Of a stretch of 64,000 nucleotides of DNA, positions 18,301 through 26,182 are shown piece by piece. The first letter of the stretch is position 1, and each line of letters starts with the position of its first letter. Source of the stretch: Bacteroidota bacterium. Its GTDB lineage: Bacteria > Bacteroidota > Bacteroidia > AKYH767-A > 2013-40CM-41-45. Made by a program: the position numbers and the translations under genes. The stretch spans positions 1 through 64,000 of the forward strand of contig SHNE01000029.1 of the NCBI GenBank assembly GCA_004295015.1, given 5' to 3'. Under the pieces are notes generated by a model. That model made no database searches. It was not told the DNA's origin and worked only from the letters and a program-made list of their open reading frames with translations.

Positions 18301-18635
18301 CCGGTCCGGTTGATCATCCGAATATCAAGACATCTACTTCAGTCATTGATTTTATATTTCGATTACTTGCTCTTGAATATTTGCAGAGGACTGATCTCGT
18401 CCAGGTTCAACCTGATCCGGAAGAGCTAAGAAAAAAGGAAGCGAAAGTAACTGAGAAAAGAGAAGGTCGTTTAAGTCCGCAGCATGCTAATATTCCCGCC
18501 AAAGATTCAACACAGGAGTATCTTGGAAGCATGATGGGTGATGCACCTGTATGTAACAGTTGTGGACATATTACTATTCGATCAGGGTCATGTTATAAAT
18601 GCCTGAATTGTGGAACCAGTCTTGGTTGTAGCTAA
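15354..18635 (+). CDS. nrdJ: Vitamin B12-dependent (class II) ribonucleotide reductase
   Basis: The protein has 1093 residues and reduces ribonucleotides to deoxyribonucleotides with adenosylcobalamin, independent of O2. The catalytic barrel contains [13 protein letters not shown], the loop [13 protein letters not shown], the [20 protein letters not shown] region (active-site Asn/Cys/Glu pattern) and [16 protein letters not shown]. A TSCPD-type domain follows near residue 910 onward. The tail has a zinc-ribbon-like CNSC...CYKCLNCG and ends CS, providing the redox cysteines. Length fits the long NrdJ type. An FNR-like dyad lies upstream, and its position among low-O2 genes suggests dNTP supply when an O2-dependent reductase would fail. 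Convergent with the next gene. Confidence 0.96.
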   Translation: [1093 protein letters not shown]

Positions 18636-18672
18636 ATCTTGAGTTATAAGCTTATTAGATATAATGTAGCTC

Positions 18673-20382
18673 TCAACTTTGCATTTCCGGTTTTAGCAAT
18701 ACTTTGGTTAGCTGATTTTGAATCAGTCTGCTTGCTTTAATAAAGTTTAGCTCCGTGTTTTCCGTCTTACTGATTATTAGACTTAGGAGAATTTCTTGTT
18801 CCTTTTTGCCTGACTTGCTTTTTCCGAGGAGAAGGTACAGCAATGGCAGCAATGATTCCAGTGCCTGTTTTTCGGCTCTTGATTTCAAATTGCCGGAGTG
18901 TATGCCGGTTTTTTTTCGGACTTCTTTTCTGAAAAAATCTAGTGCATTTGAACGATCTCCGGAGAATGATTGCGCTATGATACTGCTAATAACCTTTGAA
19001 ACCTTAATACTATCAGGAATATAGGTCTGAATAGATTCTCCCGGTTTATTTGTGTCAAGAAACATAAATGAACAGGCCAGCTTTTTTAGAATTGTTGACG
19101 AAGTCCTGTAGGTTTTACTGATTGAAATTTTGGCAAACTCATCATTTGCCAGCTTGCGAAGGTCTTCTTGATGAGGGCGAAACCCAAGTTTATAGTAAAA
19201 CCAGAATGCACCTGAGGCAATTCCCTCCTGGTTATTTAAGCCGATCTGATATGGCTCTGCTTCGAAATATTTCAGTCCGTATCTTTTCTTGTATAGGCGA
19301 AGAATTTGAGAAAATAAAAATGCTGATTCACCTCCTCTGAAACCTGGAAAAATATTCAAACCGATCTTGCCCTTGTTTCCAAACATCCAGGCTCCGCCAT
19401 AAGCGCAAGGAATTCTGTTTTTATAAATCATATAGCCGACATAGGAGTCAAGTGCATTTCTGCGATCCGGTGGGAGATAGAACAAAGCTATGCTAATGCC
19501 ACGATCAAGATCGAAGACCTCAACACCTTCCGGATGACAATAGCTGACAGGGTCTGTTTCTCTGCTTAGATGCAGTAATGCAAAACGTGCAGTTCGTATA
19601 TAGTCCTCGGTATCCTGTTTACTTAATTTTAATTTTCCGGGAATGTTTTTTTTGAGAATATCCTGTATGTTTATCTTTTTTATCAGTTTGTCCGGATGAT
19701 AGAAATACTCTCCGCGAGGTGACCTTAATAGAGCAATTGAATTGTGTGGATCCCGAATTGTGAAAAGTATATATGCTTGTAATGAATCGAAAATCAAGTC
19801 CCGGAATCTGTGTGGAAGTTCTTGAAGATTCATTGTATTTAAAATCCAGCCTAATGACTTTTTTTTGTTTTTCACCCCCGCAGCTGACATCCATTTATTT
19901 AAAGGTATATCCTGATTTTCCAGAAGCCAGCTTTCAGAAGGAAGAAGCGATAGCCCAAATAGTTCCTGAGCAGATCTTTCTGACTCACCATAGCTGTGAA
20001 AGGAAATACATTCAGGGAATGAATGATATAGCCATTTGCAGATGTCATGACTAAATGACCCAATGAAATAAGATGAGCTGAGGCCGGTACCTGAAAACGT
20101 GTCTTGCTTCGTGTCCTTGGCCTGTTTTAAAAGGCGGTCACTAAGGTCATTTAATCTGATGAGTTCTGCATTGGCTAATGAAAGTACTTCAGTAGAATCA
20201 GGATATGCAGCAAGAAAGAGCAGAATGTGTTGGTATTTATCCATCAACTTTGCTCTCGAAGTTTCTTTTTTACTCAGGATTTTTAATAAGCCTGTTTTTA
20301 TTTTGCATTCCTCACTGCCAAAATTGATTGAATAATTCTGCAGTTTTTTTATGTCTTCGTGACTAAGCCTTTTTTTGACCAT
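18673..20382 (-). CDS. Large protein of unknown function with a GNAT-like C-terminal region
   Basis: The protein has 569 residues from the ATG at 20382; a TTG lies six bases upstream. It has no signal peptide or membrane helix. The N-terminal 250 residues are helical and unrecognised. Around residues 315-410, the run GYMIYKNRIP, NIFPGFRGGESAFLF and SGAFWFYYKLGFRP resembles the acetyl-CoA-binding and C-terminal motifs of GNAT acetyltransferases. The rest is helical. It is divergent from the FNR-like regulator, and the intergenic region holds two dyads. I found no -7 box at the expected spacing in its direction. I do not assign a substrate. Confidence 0.75.
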   Translation of the reverse strand: MVKKRLSHEDIKKLQNYSINFGSEECKIKTGLLKILSKKETSRAKLMDKYQHILLFLAAYPDSTEVLSLANAELIRLNDLSDRLLKQAKDTKQDTFSGTGLSSSYFIGSFSHDICKWLYHSFPECISFHSYGESERSAQELFGLSLLPSESWLLENQDIPLNKWMSAAGVKNKKKSLGWILNTMNLQELPHRFRDLIFDSLQAYILFTIRDPHNSIALLRSPRGEYFYHPDKLIKKINIQDILKKNIPGKLKLSKQDTEDYIRTARFALLHLSRETDPVSYCHPEGVEVFDLDRGISIALFYLPPDRRNALDSYVGYMIYKNRIPCAYGGAWMFGNKGKIGLNIFPGFRGGESAFLFSQILRLYKKRYGLKYFEAEPYQIGLNNQEGIASGAFWFYYKLGFRPHQEDLRKLANDEFAKISISKTYRTSSTILKKLACSFMFLDTNKPGESIQTYIPDSIKVSKVISSIIAQSFSGDRSNALDFFRKEVRKKTGIHSGNLKSRAEKQALESLLPLLYLLLGKSKSGKKEQEILLSLIISKTENTELNFIKASRLIQNQLTKVLLKPEMQS

Positions 20383-20431
20383 AACCAATATATTGATACT
20401 TGATATTGGGGATTATTTAATTGCTATTGGA

Positions 20432-20496
20432 TGATCTGAATCAGAGGCAGGCCTGATAATTATCATCCTTTCTCAACATACTTTTTTGGTATTTTG
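20432..20496 (+). promoter_or_regulatory. Tandem FNR-like dyads upstream of the FNR-like regulator
   Basis: TGATCTGAATCA (20432-20443) and TGATAATTATCA (20454-20465) have centres 22 bp apart. The second is identical to the ric dyad. The expected -7 position (20489-20496) ends in TTTG but lacks the TA at the exact offset (GTATTTTG). The arrangement suggests autoregulation and may also affect the divergent gene ending at 18673. Confidence 0.68.
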
Positions 20497-20551
20497 CTAA
20501 ACTGAGATTCGTGAATTTGCAGTCGTTTTAAAATGAATAAAAAAATATCGA

Positions 20552-21265
20552 ATGAAAAAACCTGTTGCCGGTAGACATACCACCCATTGCGCTAATTGTC
20601 CTACGAAAGATTGTTCTGTTCTAAAAAACTGCACTCCGGATTGTCTTGATCTTATCACCAAATTGAAAAAAGTAGGATATTTTATTGCCGGACAAAGGAT
20701 TTTAATGGAGGGAAGTCACGCAAAGGGAATTTATTTCATCGAAACAGGACAGGTGAAAATATACAAGTCGGACAGTCGAGGCCAGGAAATTATTTTGCGT
20801 TTTGCGAAACCGGGTGATGTCATAGGATTTAGTACTTCAGTTGATACGAATGAATACATGGTTTCTGCCATGGCTTTAACTGATACCACCGTATGTTATC
20901 TCGACTATTCGGCATTCATGGAGCTAACCGAAAGGTTTCCTGAACTTGCAATTCAGTTACTGCAATTCTACCGGTCGGAATTATCAAGTTTGGAACAGAA
21001 ATCGCTCAAGCTGGCCACCATGACCGTTCCTCAAAAAGTAGCAGATGCAATTCTTGTAATGGAGTCGGCATTTGGTAGTTCCGGTGAGAAGAAACCCTTG
21101 AATTTAATTTTATCTCGCCAGGATATTGCCAGCCTTGCCGGTACAACAAAAGAACAAGTAAGCAAAGTTATTTCTGAATTGAATTCTCAACGAATTGTTG
21201 ATACGCAAGGAAAATTAATCAGCATTCTCCAGCCTGAGAAACTCGCCGACCTTGCAAGGATATAA
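20552..21265 (+). CDS. FNR-like transcriptional regulator with N-terminal cysteines
   Basis: The protein has 237 residues. Its N-terminus is cysteine-rich: C13, C16, C21, C27 and C31 in HCANCPTKDCSVLKNCTPDC. This resembles the [4Fe-4S] region of FNR, although spacing differs from E. coli. A cyclic-nucleotide-binding-like barrel (about 38-150, MEGSHAKGIYFIETGQVKIY) is followed by a winged HTH (SRQDIASLAGTTKEQVSKVI). In the recognition helix, Glu and Ser occupy the FNR Glu209/Ser212 positions and Lys replaces Arg213, which fits recognition of TGAT-type half sites. Its own promoter has two such dyads. It is my first candidate for the regulator of the dyad regulon. The sensed signal (O2 or NO) cannot be told from sequence. 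Confidence 0.9.
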   Translation: MKKPVAGRHTTHCANCPTKDCSVLKNCTPDCLDLITKLKKVGYFIAGQRILMEGSHAKGIYFIETGQVKIYKSDSRGQEIILRFAKPGDVIGFSTSVDTNEYMVSAMALTDTTVCYLDYSAFMELTERFPELAIQLLQFYRSELSSLEQKSLKLATMTVPQKVADAILVMESAFGSSGEKKPLNLILSRQDIASLAGTTKEQVSKVISELNSQRIVDTQGKLISILQPEKLADLARI

Positions 21266-21296
21266 ATATAACGCACACACAAACACAAGTATTATT

Positions 21297-21734
21297 ATGG
21301 AGGAACGGATTCGTAAGTTTATTCGGAAACAGAAGTTGATGACATTGGGGACATCAAAGGATGACATACCTTATTGCTGTGTTGTCTTTTATTCATTTGA
21401 TGAAGAAAAAAATGCACTCTACTTTATATCAAATCCTTCCAGCAGACATAGTGAGGAGATTTTTCTTAATCCCATCGTAGGTGGTACTATTACAAAACCG
21501 GAATTAAAAATAGTCAGACTTCAGGGAGTTCAATTCACCGGCTGCTGCAATTTACTTGAGGGAGCAGAAGCAGAAGCTGCAGGAAGACATTACCAGGCAG
21601 CCCATCCGGTTGCCTATTGGTCTAAAGAACGAATTTGGAAGCTTGAACTTGACTGGGTAAAAATGACAGATAATACCTTAGGATTTGCCAAAAAAATTGT
21701 TTGGGAAAAAGTACCATTATTGTCTGGGAAGTAA
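21297..21734 (+). CDS. Pyridoxamine 5'-phosphate oxidase-like flavin/heme-binding family protein
   Basis: The protein has 145 residues from the ATG at 21297; an earlier in-frame start at 21252 lies inside the regulator gene. It is a split-barrel FMN-binding fold: MTLGTSKDDIPYCCVVFYSFDE and YFISNPSSRHSEEIFLNP are typical of small PNPOx-like proteins. No membrane segment is seen. Members of this family include flavin reductases and heme-utilisation proteins, so the substrate is open. It lies 31 nt after the FNR-like regulator and is probably co-transcribed, which suggests a redox role. Confidence 0.8.
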   Translation: MEERIRKFIRKQKLMTLGTSKDDIPYCCVVFYSFDEEKNALYFISNPSSRHSEEIFLNPIVGGTITKPELKIVRLQGVQFTGCCNLLEGAEAEAAGRHYQAAHPVAYWSKERIWKLELDWVKMTDNTLGFAKKIVWEKVPLLSGK

Positions 21735-21816
21735 ATGGGCTTTTTTTAACTTTGAAAATTACATTTTATTATTCTGAATTAAATTAATAAATTGTTCGAT
21801 ATTAATATCGCAAACT

Positions 21817-22293
21817 ATGGATCCGGTACACTTCCACCTATTATTTAACCATGTCGCTATTCTTAGTGCAGTTTTTTCGGTAGTGATTTTTGCCGCCGGA
21901 TTACTGTTTTCAGAAAGAGTGCTGGTTCGGACTGCATTGTTCGGTTTTATTTTTTCGGCCCTTATTTCCATACCTGTTTTTCTTACCGGAGAACCTGCCG
22001 AAGAAACGATTGAAGACATGCCTGGTATAAGTCATGAAATAATCCATTCGCACGAAGAGGCTGCTGAGTTTTCAATTTGGATGATAGAAATATTGGGATT
22101 GATTTCTTTAGTTGCATTATTTGCAGCGGAAAAATTTCAACGAGCTTTAACTACTCTGATTGTAATTTTTGCGATCGTCGCAACTTCAACCTTGATCTAC
22201 ACCGGGATGGAAGGAGGAAAAATCCGTCATTCGGAAATAAGAGGGGATGCTTCCGTTCCTGTATCAGTTTCGCCTGATGATGATGAGCATTGA
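21817..22293 (+). CDS. Four-helix membrane protein (DUF2231-like)
   Basis: The protein has 158 residues and four hydrophobic segments (about 8-30, 35-57, 85-103 and 110-129). The N-terminus MDPVHFHLLFNHVAIL has closely spaced histidines, and HSHEEAAEFS lies before helix 3. The pattern of an N-terminal His pair and four helices resembles DUF2231 proteins, which some propose bind heme. The C-terminus is acidic and histidine-containing (DDDEH). It lies 82 nt after the PNPOx-like gene. A short palindrome CGATATTAATATCG (21798-21811) lies just upstream, with no dyad of the TGAY type. Function unknown. Confidence 0.7.
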   Translation: MDPVHFHLLFNHVAILSAVFSVVIFAAGLLFSERVLVRTALFGFIFSALISIPVFLTGEPAEETIEDMPGISHEIIHSHEEAAEFSIWMIEILGLISLVALFAAEKFQRALTTLIVIFAIVATSTLIYTGMEGGKIRHSEIRGDASVPVSVSPDDDEH

Positions 22294-22403
22294 TGAGGAT
22301 TTACAAATCGATTTTTTCGACTCCTTCCTGATATAGTTGATGTGGAGAATGCTTTCACCTTTTTAAGTTAACATTTTATTTCATGCGATTTTCCTGAAGA
22401 TCA

Positions 22404-22445
22404 TGACTTCTGTCATGTTTCCTCCTCTCTATAGACTTACTTTTG
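22404..22445 (+). promoter_or_regulatory. FNR-like dyad and perfect -7 box of queD-hemN
   Basis: TGACTTCTGTCA (22404-22415) is followed by TACTTTTG (22438-22445), an exact TAnnTTTG match, 28.5 bp after the dyad centre. The predicted start is near 22450. No second dyad is present. Confidence 0.72.
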
Positions 22446-22467
22446 CTATAGATATAAGATAGAAGAA

Positions 22468-22911
22468 TTGAAAGTCAGAATTACCAAGCTCTTTAGTTTT
22501 GAAATGGCACATGCCTTGTTGGGTTATGACGGGCCATGTAAAAATATACACGGACATTCATACCGGCTGGAGATTACCGTATCCGGTGAGCCATTAATGA
22601 AAGAAGGACATCCTAAATTGGGTATGGTGATGGATTTTGGGCAGCTAAAAAGTATTGTGAAGAAAGTTGTCTTGGATGAATTTGATCATAGCACTGTGCT
22701 AAATGAAAAGTCAACCCTGGCGGATAGCCCTGAAATCAATTCGATTTTCGGAAATGTAATTTTGGTTCCTTACCAACCAACTTGCGAGAACCTACTGATA
22801 GATATCAGACACCGAATTTTAAACAAGCTGCCTGAAAATATCAGCTTGGAAAACATTAGGCTCCATGAAACAGCGACCTCTTTCGCGGAAATTATTGAAT
22901 CAGACCTTTGA
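22468..22911 (+). CDS. queD: 6-pyruvoyl-tetrahydropterin synthase / QueD family protein
   Basis: The protein has 147 residues and probably a TTG start at 22468; no in-frame ATG precedes the conserved MAHALLG region. Zinc-binding histidines are in FEMAHAL and IHGHSYR, and a catalytic cysteine is in GPCKNIHGH. The C-terminal Glu-rich HETATSFAEI is also conserved. The family makes 6-carboxy-tetrahydropterin for queuosine or acts on other pterins, and the two roles cannot be separated here. The stop codon lies 2 nt before the hemN start, and both are downstream of the dyad at 22404. Confidence 0.85.
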   Translation: MKVRITKLFSFEMAHALLGYDGPCKNIHGHSYRLEITVSGEPLMKEGHPKLGMVMDFGQLKSIVKKVVLDEFDHSTVLNEKSTLADSPEINSIFGNVILVPYQPTCENLLIDIRHRILNKLPENISLENIRLHETATSFAEIIESDL

Positions 22912-22913
22912 AT

Positions 22914-24269
22914 ATGAATTTCGATTTAATTAAAAAATACAATGTTGCAGGTCCTCGTTACACGAGTTATCCAACTGTTCCTTATTGGGATAACTCACCT
23001 GATGCAAAAACATGGATGAATTTGGTAAAGGATACTTTCCTCTCATCAGGAAATGCCGGGATCAGTTTGTATATTCATCTGCCGTTTTGTGAAAGTCTCT
23101 GTACATATTGTGGTTGTAATACCCGTATCACTGTAAATCATAAGGTTGAGAGACCATACATTCAAACTTTGCTGAAAGAGTGGAAGATGTATACAGATAA
23201 TTTCCCCGGCAGACCTGCTATAAAAGAAATACATCTGGGTGGGGGAACTCCAACTTTTTTTAGTTCTGAGAATCTTAAGATTCTTCTTGAAGGTATTATG
23301 CTGCATGCCGATCTTGCTGATAATTTTGAATTCGGTTTTGAAGGCCATCCAAATTATACAAGCATTGAACAGTTGCAAGCACTTTATGATCTGGGATTCC
23401 GTCGTGTAAGTTTTGGTGTGCAGGACTTTGACCCTAAAGTTCAATACATAATTCATCGTGAACAATCTGTTGCACAAGTTGCCTTGGTAACCGAAGAAGC
23501 GAGAAGGATAGGTTATGCATCTGTTAATTATGATTTAATTTATGGCTTGCCTCTGCAGACACAAGAGAGTATAGTGGACACAATAGAGCACGTAAAAGTG
23601 TTAATGCCGGATCGCATTGCTTTTTATAGTTATGCGCATGTACCTTGGCTTAAACCCGGACAAAGACGCTTCACTGATAAGGATCTTCCTTCCGGAGTTG
23701 AAAAAAGAAAATTGTACGAATTGGGGAGGGCTTTATTGGAGGAAAGTGGTTACATAGAAATTGGAATGGATCACTTCGCTCTAAAGTCAGATTCTTTGTA
23801 TAGCGCATTCGTTGATAAAACATTGCACCGGAATTTTATGGGCTATACAACTAATGATACTAAACTTCTTATCGGTTTAGGTGTCTCCAGTATCGGTGAT
23901 TCCTGGACCGGCTTTGCACAGAATGTGAAAGTGTTTGAACAGTATGTAAAGATGGTGGAAGCAGGCGACTTGCCTGTTTTTAAAGGCCATATTCTAACTG
24001 CTGAAGATTTATATATCAGACAACATATTTTAAATATCATGTGTCATTTTGAAACCACATGGTCGGAATCAGATGAGCATGTTGATTCAGTTTATGCAGC
24101 TCTTGAAAAACTGGAAGAAATGGAGAGGGATGGGCTTGTAGAAAGATCCTCGGGTAAATTGCAGGTTACTGATGCAGGAAAAGCATTTATTCGAAATGTC
24201 TGTATGGCATTTGATGCCAGGCTTTGGCTAAAAGAACCTCAATCTTTAATCTTCAGTTCAACAGTTTAA
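22914..24269 (+). CDS. hemN: Oxygen-independent coproporphyrinogen III oxidase
   Basis: The protein has 451 residues from the ATG at 22914. It is a radical SAM enzyme with CxxxCxxC as CESLCTYCGC (about 58-67), the HemN N-terminal signature NVAGPRYTSYPTVPYW, and GGGTPTFF. The length and N-terminus match true HemN rather than the HemW paralogue. It converts coproporphyrinogen III to protoporphyrinogen IX without O2 and so supports heme supply for cbb3 oxidase and cytochromes at low O2. In many bacteria hemN is under FNR control, which agrees with the dyad upstream of its operon. Convergent with the gene ending at 24274. Confidence 0.95.
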   Translation: MNFDLIKKYNVAGPRYTSYPTVPYWDNSPDAKTWMNLVKDTFLSSGNAGISLYIHLPFCESLCTYCGCNTRITVNHKVERPYIQTLLKEWKMYTDNFPGRPAIKEIHLGGGTPTFFSSENLKILLEGIMLHADLADNFEFGFEGHPNYTSIEQLQALYDLGFRRVSFGVQDFDPKVQYIIHREQSVAQVALVTEEARRIGYASVNYDLIYGLPLQTQESIVDTIEHVKVLMPDRIAFYSYAHVPWLKPGQRRFTDKDLPSGVEKRKLYELGRALLEESGYIEIGMDHFALKSDSLYSAFVDKTLHRNFMGYTTNDTKLLIGLGVSSIGDSWTGFAQNVKVFEQYVKMVEAGDLPVFKGHILTAEDLYIRQHILNIMCHFETTWSESDEHVDSVYAALEKLEEMERDGLVERSSGKLQVTDAGKAFIRNVCMAFDARLWLKEPQSLIFSSTV

Positions 24270-24273
24270 TTAC

Positions 24274-24996
24274 TCAAAAAATAATTCCTTCACTCTCATC
24301 CACAACATAACTTAAAGGAAGAAAATCTTCCAGACGTGGTTGGTCAGATGCCGTTCTGATTTTTGAATACTTAAGGTTTTCCTTTGGATCTTTTTCATCC
24401 CTGATTTCAATTTTCAATTCACCTGTCAAAAGATTGTATTCATACTGATAGGCCTCTCCTTGTCCTTTTCCGTTGGATAAGGCCTGAAATAAATAATAAG
24501 CACCATCGATGTAACGGAAGTGATAAGCTAATCCCCATTCGACAGCGGCACCACCTTTAAAACTGAAGCTGAGTTCATGGTCCTTGATAGTAAGTCCTGT
24601 AAACGGATCGCCAAAATTACCACCTTCATTTTCAGAAAGTATTGCCTGATTTGATTGGCAGGATTTTTTGAAGCTGTTTTCAGCAGTTTTGGAAAGTATA
24701 ATTAATATTCTTGGTCGGTATTCCTCCGTCATTGTATCATCTCCGAGAATTTTACTTAATAAAAGGGTATCGTCTAATTGTATGACTAAAGCAAAATCCA
24801 ATAAGTTGTCATCGTCTAATAGCCCTGAGCTGGAATCGCGAAGACTCCAACCATCGGGTATGAAAGTTTCCAGATTGTCTGCCTGGTCAGGAATCTCAGG
24901 AAAAATAATGAAGGGTTCTTCCTCAACATCCTGTGCACTGATTTTTCCGGGAAAGAAGCTAATTATGGAAAGGGTCAAAAAGATAAATAATTTCAT
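24274..24996 (-). CDS. Secreted protein of unknown function
   Basis: The protein has 240 residues from the ATG at 24996. It has a clear signal peptide (MKLFIFLTLSIISFFPGKISAQ). The mature part is acidic (DVEEEPFIIFPEIPD) and contains LRDSSSGLLDDDNLLDFALVIQ, which resembles the FG-GAP-like Ca-binding loops seen in periplasmic proteins. The later part is beta-rich. I do not recognise a named family. It is a lone minus-strand gene between hemN and the small zinc-ribbon gene. Confidence 0.75.
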   Translation of the reverse strand: MKLFIFLTLSIISFFPGKISAQDVEEEPFIIFPEIPDQADNLETFIPDGWSLRDSSSGLLDDDNLLDFALVIQLDDTLLLSKILGDDTMTEEYRPRILIILSKTAENSFKKSCQSNQAILSENEGGNFGDPFTGLTIKDHELSFSFKGGAAVEWGLAYHFRYIDGAYYLFQALSNGKGQGEAYQYEYNLLTGELKIEIRDEKDPKENLKYSKIRTASDQPRLEDFLPLSYVVDESEGIIF

Positions 24997-25372
24997 GGTC
25001 TTGAAATTTTTCAGGGGAAACGAAATTAGAAAAATATTTCGATCGGCCAAATTATTTCAGCTTAATGGAGCTTGAATTTGCTTGAATTTGACTATTTTAA
25101 AGAGAAAAGTCCATTCTTAATTAAACTCTATCCCGCCCGGACCTAATTCGATTCAGTTTTAATCACATTCGGTATCAGTTATCTTATTTGCAAGCTTACT
25201 ATACCGGTAAATTAAAAAGGCCTGCTTGGATCTGGCAAATAAGTTCGAACATTCCGGACTGTGTAATCCTTTCAATTTTTTTTAAATAGTTTACTCATTG
25301 TGATTCGAAACAATAATTTTCTAATTTGTGATATCTTAATAAATCATATCTGAATCCAGATTATCATTTCGC
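24997..25372. other. Intergenic region between divergent genes
   Basis: 376 nt. It contains the presumed promoters of the secreted protein (leftward) and the zinc-ribbon/DinB pair (rightward). A 10-bp tandem duplication CTTGAATTTG (25071-25090) is visible. No TGAY-N4-RTCA dyad, RNA gene or further ORF was seen. Confidence 0.5.
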
Positions 25373-25528
25373 ATGCAAAGAAAAGAATGCCCTTCCTGTG
25401 CCATGGAGATTGACTCATCCGATAAAATTTGCCCTATTTGTGGTTATGAGTTTCCTGTGCAATCGAAAATTTATATATGGGTGGCAGTCTTACTCCTGAT
25501 AGTCGGATTGTGGTATTTTATTTTCTAA
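25373..25528 (+). CDS. Small zinc-ribbon membrane protein (51 aa)
   Basis: A short frame of 51 residues begins MQRKECPSCAMEIDSSDKIC, continues PICGYEFP, and ends with one transmembrane helix (IYIWVAVLLLIVGLWYFIF). The two CxxC knuckles form a zinc-ribbon, as in small zinc_ribbon_2/DUF proteins of Bacteroidota. It lies 9 nt before the DinB gene and is probably co-transcribed. The function is unknown. Confidence 0.75.
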   Translation: MQRKECPSCAMEIDSSDKICPICGYEFPVQSKIYIWVAVLLLIVGLWYFIF

Positions 25529-25537
25529 TTTTTATCC

Positions 25538-26062
25538 ATGAAATTTTCTTTAGAACAATCTCTACACATATTGGAGAGAATTCCGTCGATACTTCGTACT
25601 CTTTTAGTCAACCTCGATGAAGAATGGATTTATAACAATGAGGGTCCGGAAACATGGAGTCCATTTGATATTGTTGGACATCTCATACATGGTGAGAAAA
25701 CGGATTGGTTGCTGAGAGTAAAAATAATTTTAAAAGGCGGCCCGAATCCCGGCTTTGAGCCTTTTGACCGTTTTGCTCAATTTGATCAGAGTAAAGGAAG
25801 AAGTCTGGAAATCTTATTGCAGGAGTTCGATCAGCTTCGAAGTGCAAATCTTATTGAGCTTAAGCGTTATAATCTCGGTGAAAGTGACTTTGTGAAAATT
25901 GGAATCCATCCTAAGTTTGGTCAGGTTACACTGAAAAATTTAATTTCCTCCTGGGTAGTACATGATTTATCGCACCTGGCGCAGATTTCAAGAGTTATGG
26001 CAAAGCAGTACAGGGTTGAGGTAGGGCCATGGGTGGAATATTTGCCCATTCTCAGCAGTTAA
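25538..26062 (+). CDS. DinB family protein
   Basis: The protein has 174 residues. It is a four-helix bundle with the metal-binding histidine triad of DinB/YfiT-like proteins: His in IVGHLIHGEKTDWL and the pair in VVHDLSHLAQISRVM. Tail GPWVEYLPIL is typical of the family. These proteins act as metal-dependent thiol (for example bacillithiol) transferases or hydrolases in some bacteria. The exact substrate is unknown here. It follows the zinc-ribbon gene. Confidence 0.85.
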   Translation: MKFSLEQSLHILERIPSILRTLLVNLDEEWIYNNEGPETWSPFDIVGHLIHGEKTDWLLRVKIILKGGPNPGFEPFDRFAQFDQSKGRSLEILLQEFDQLRSANLIELKRYNLGESDFVKIGIHPKFGQVTLKNLISSWVVHDLSHLAQISRVMAKQYRVEVGPWVEYLPILSS

Positions 26063-26102
26063 ATCATCATTTTTCAATATTCTGTTGTCTTTCCGGATTA
26101 TC

Positions 26103-26167
26103 TGATATCCATCATCTTTTCTACTGATAAACCTCATCCTTAATCTAAGCACCTTTCACGACTTTTG
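26103..26167 (+). promoter_or_regulatory. Tandem FNR-like dyads (second degenerate) and -7 box upstream of osmC
   Basis: TGATATCCATCA (26103-26114) and a one-mismatch copy TGATAAACCTCA (26125-26136) have centres 22 bp apart. GACTTTTG (26160-26167), 7 of 8 to TAnnTTTG, starts 29.5 bp after the second copy. The degenerate dyad is believable because spacing on both sides matches the other promoters. Confidence 0.62.
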
Positions 26168-26182
26168 ATAAAAATTAGAAAA

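Noticed and set aside
20401-20443. Leftward FNR-like promoter for the 569-residue protein
   Set aside because: The dyad at 20432 is near enough, but the position where a leftward -7 box is expected reads CAATATCA, which does not fit TAnnTTTG.
25071-25090. Tandem 10-bp repeat CTTGAATTTG as a regulatory element
   Set aside because: Only two short copies, no link to a promoter box, and such duplications arise by slippage.
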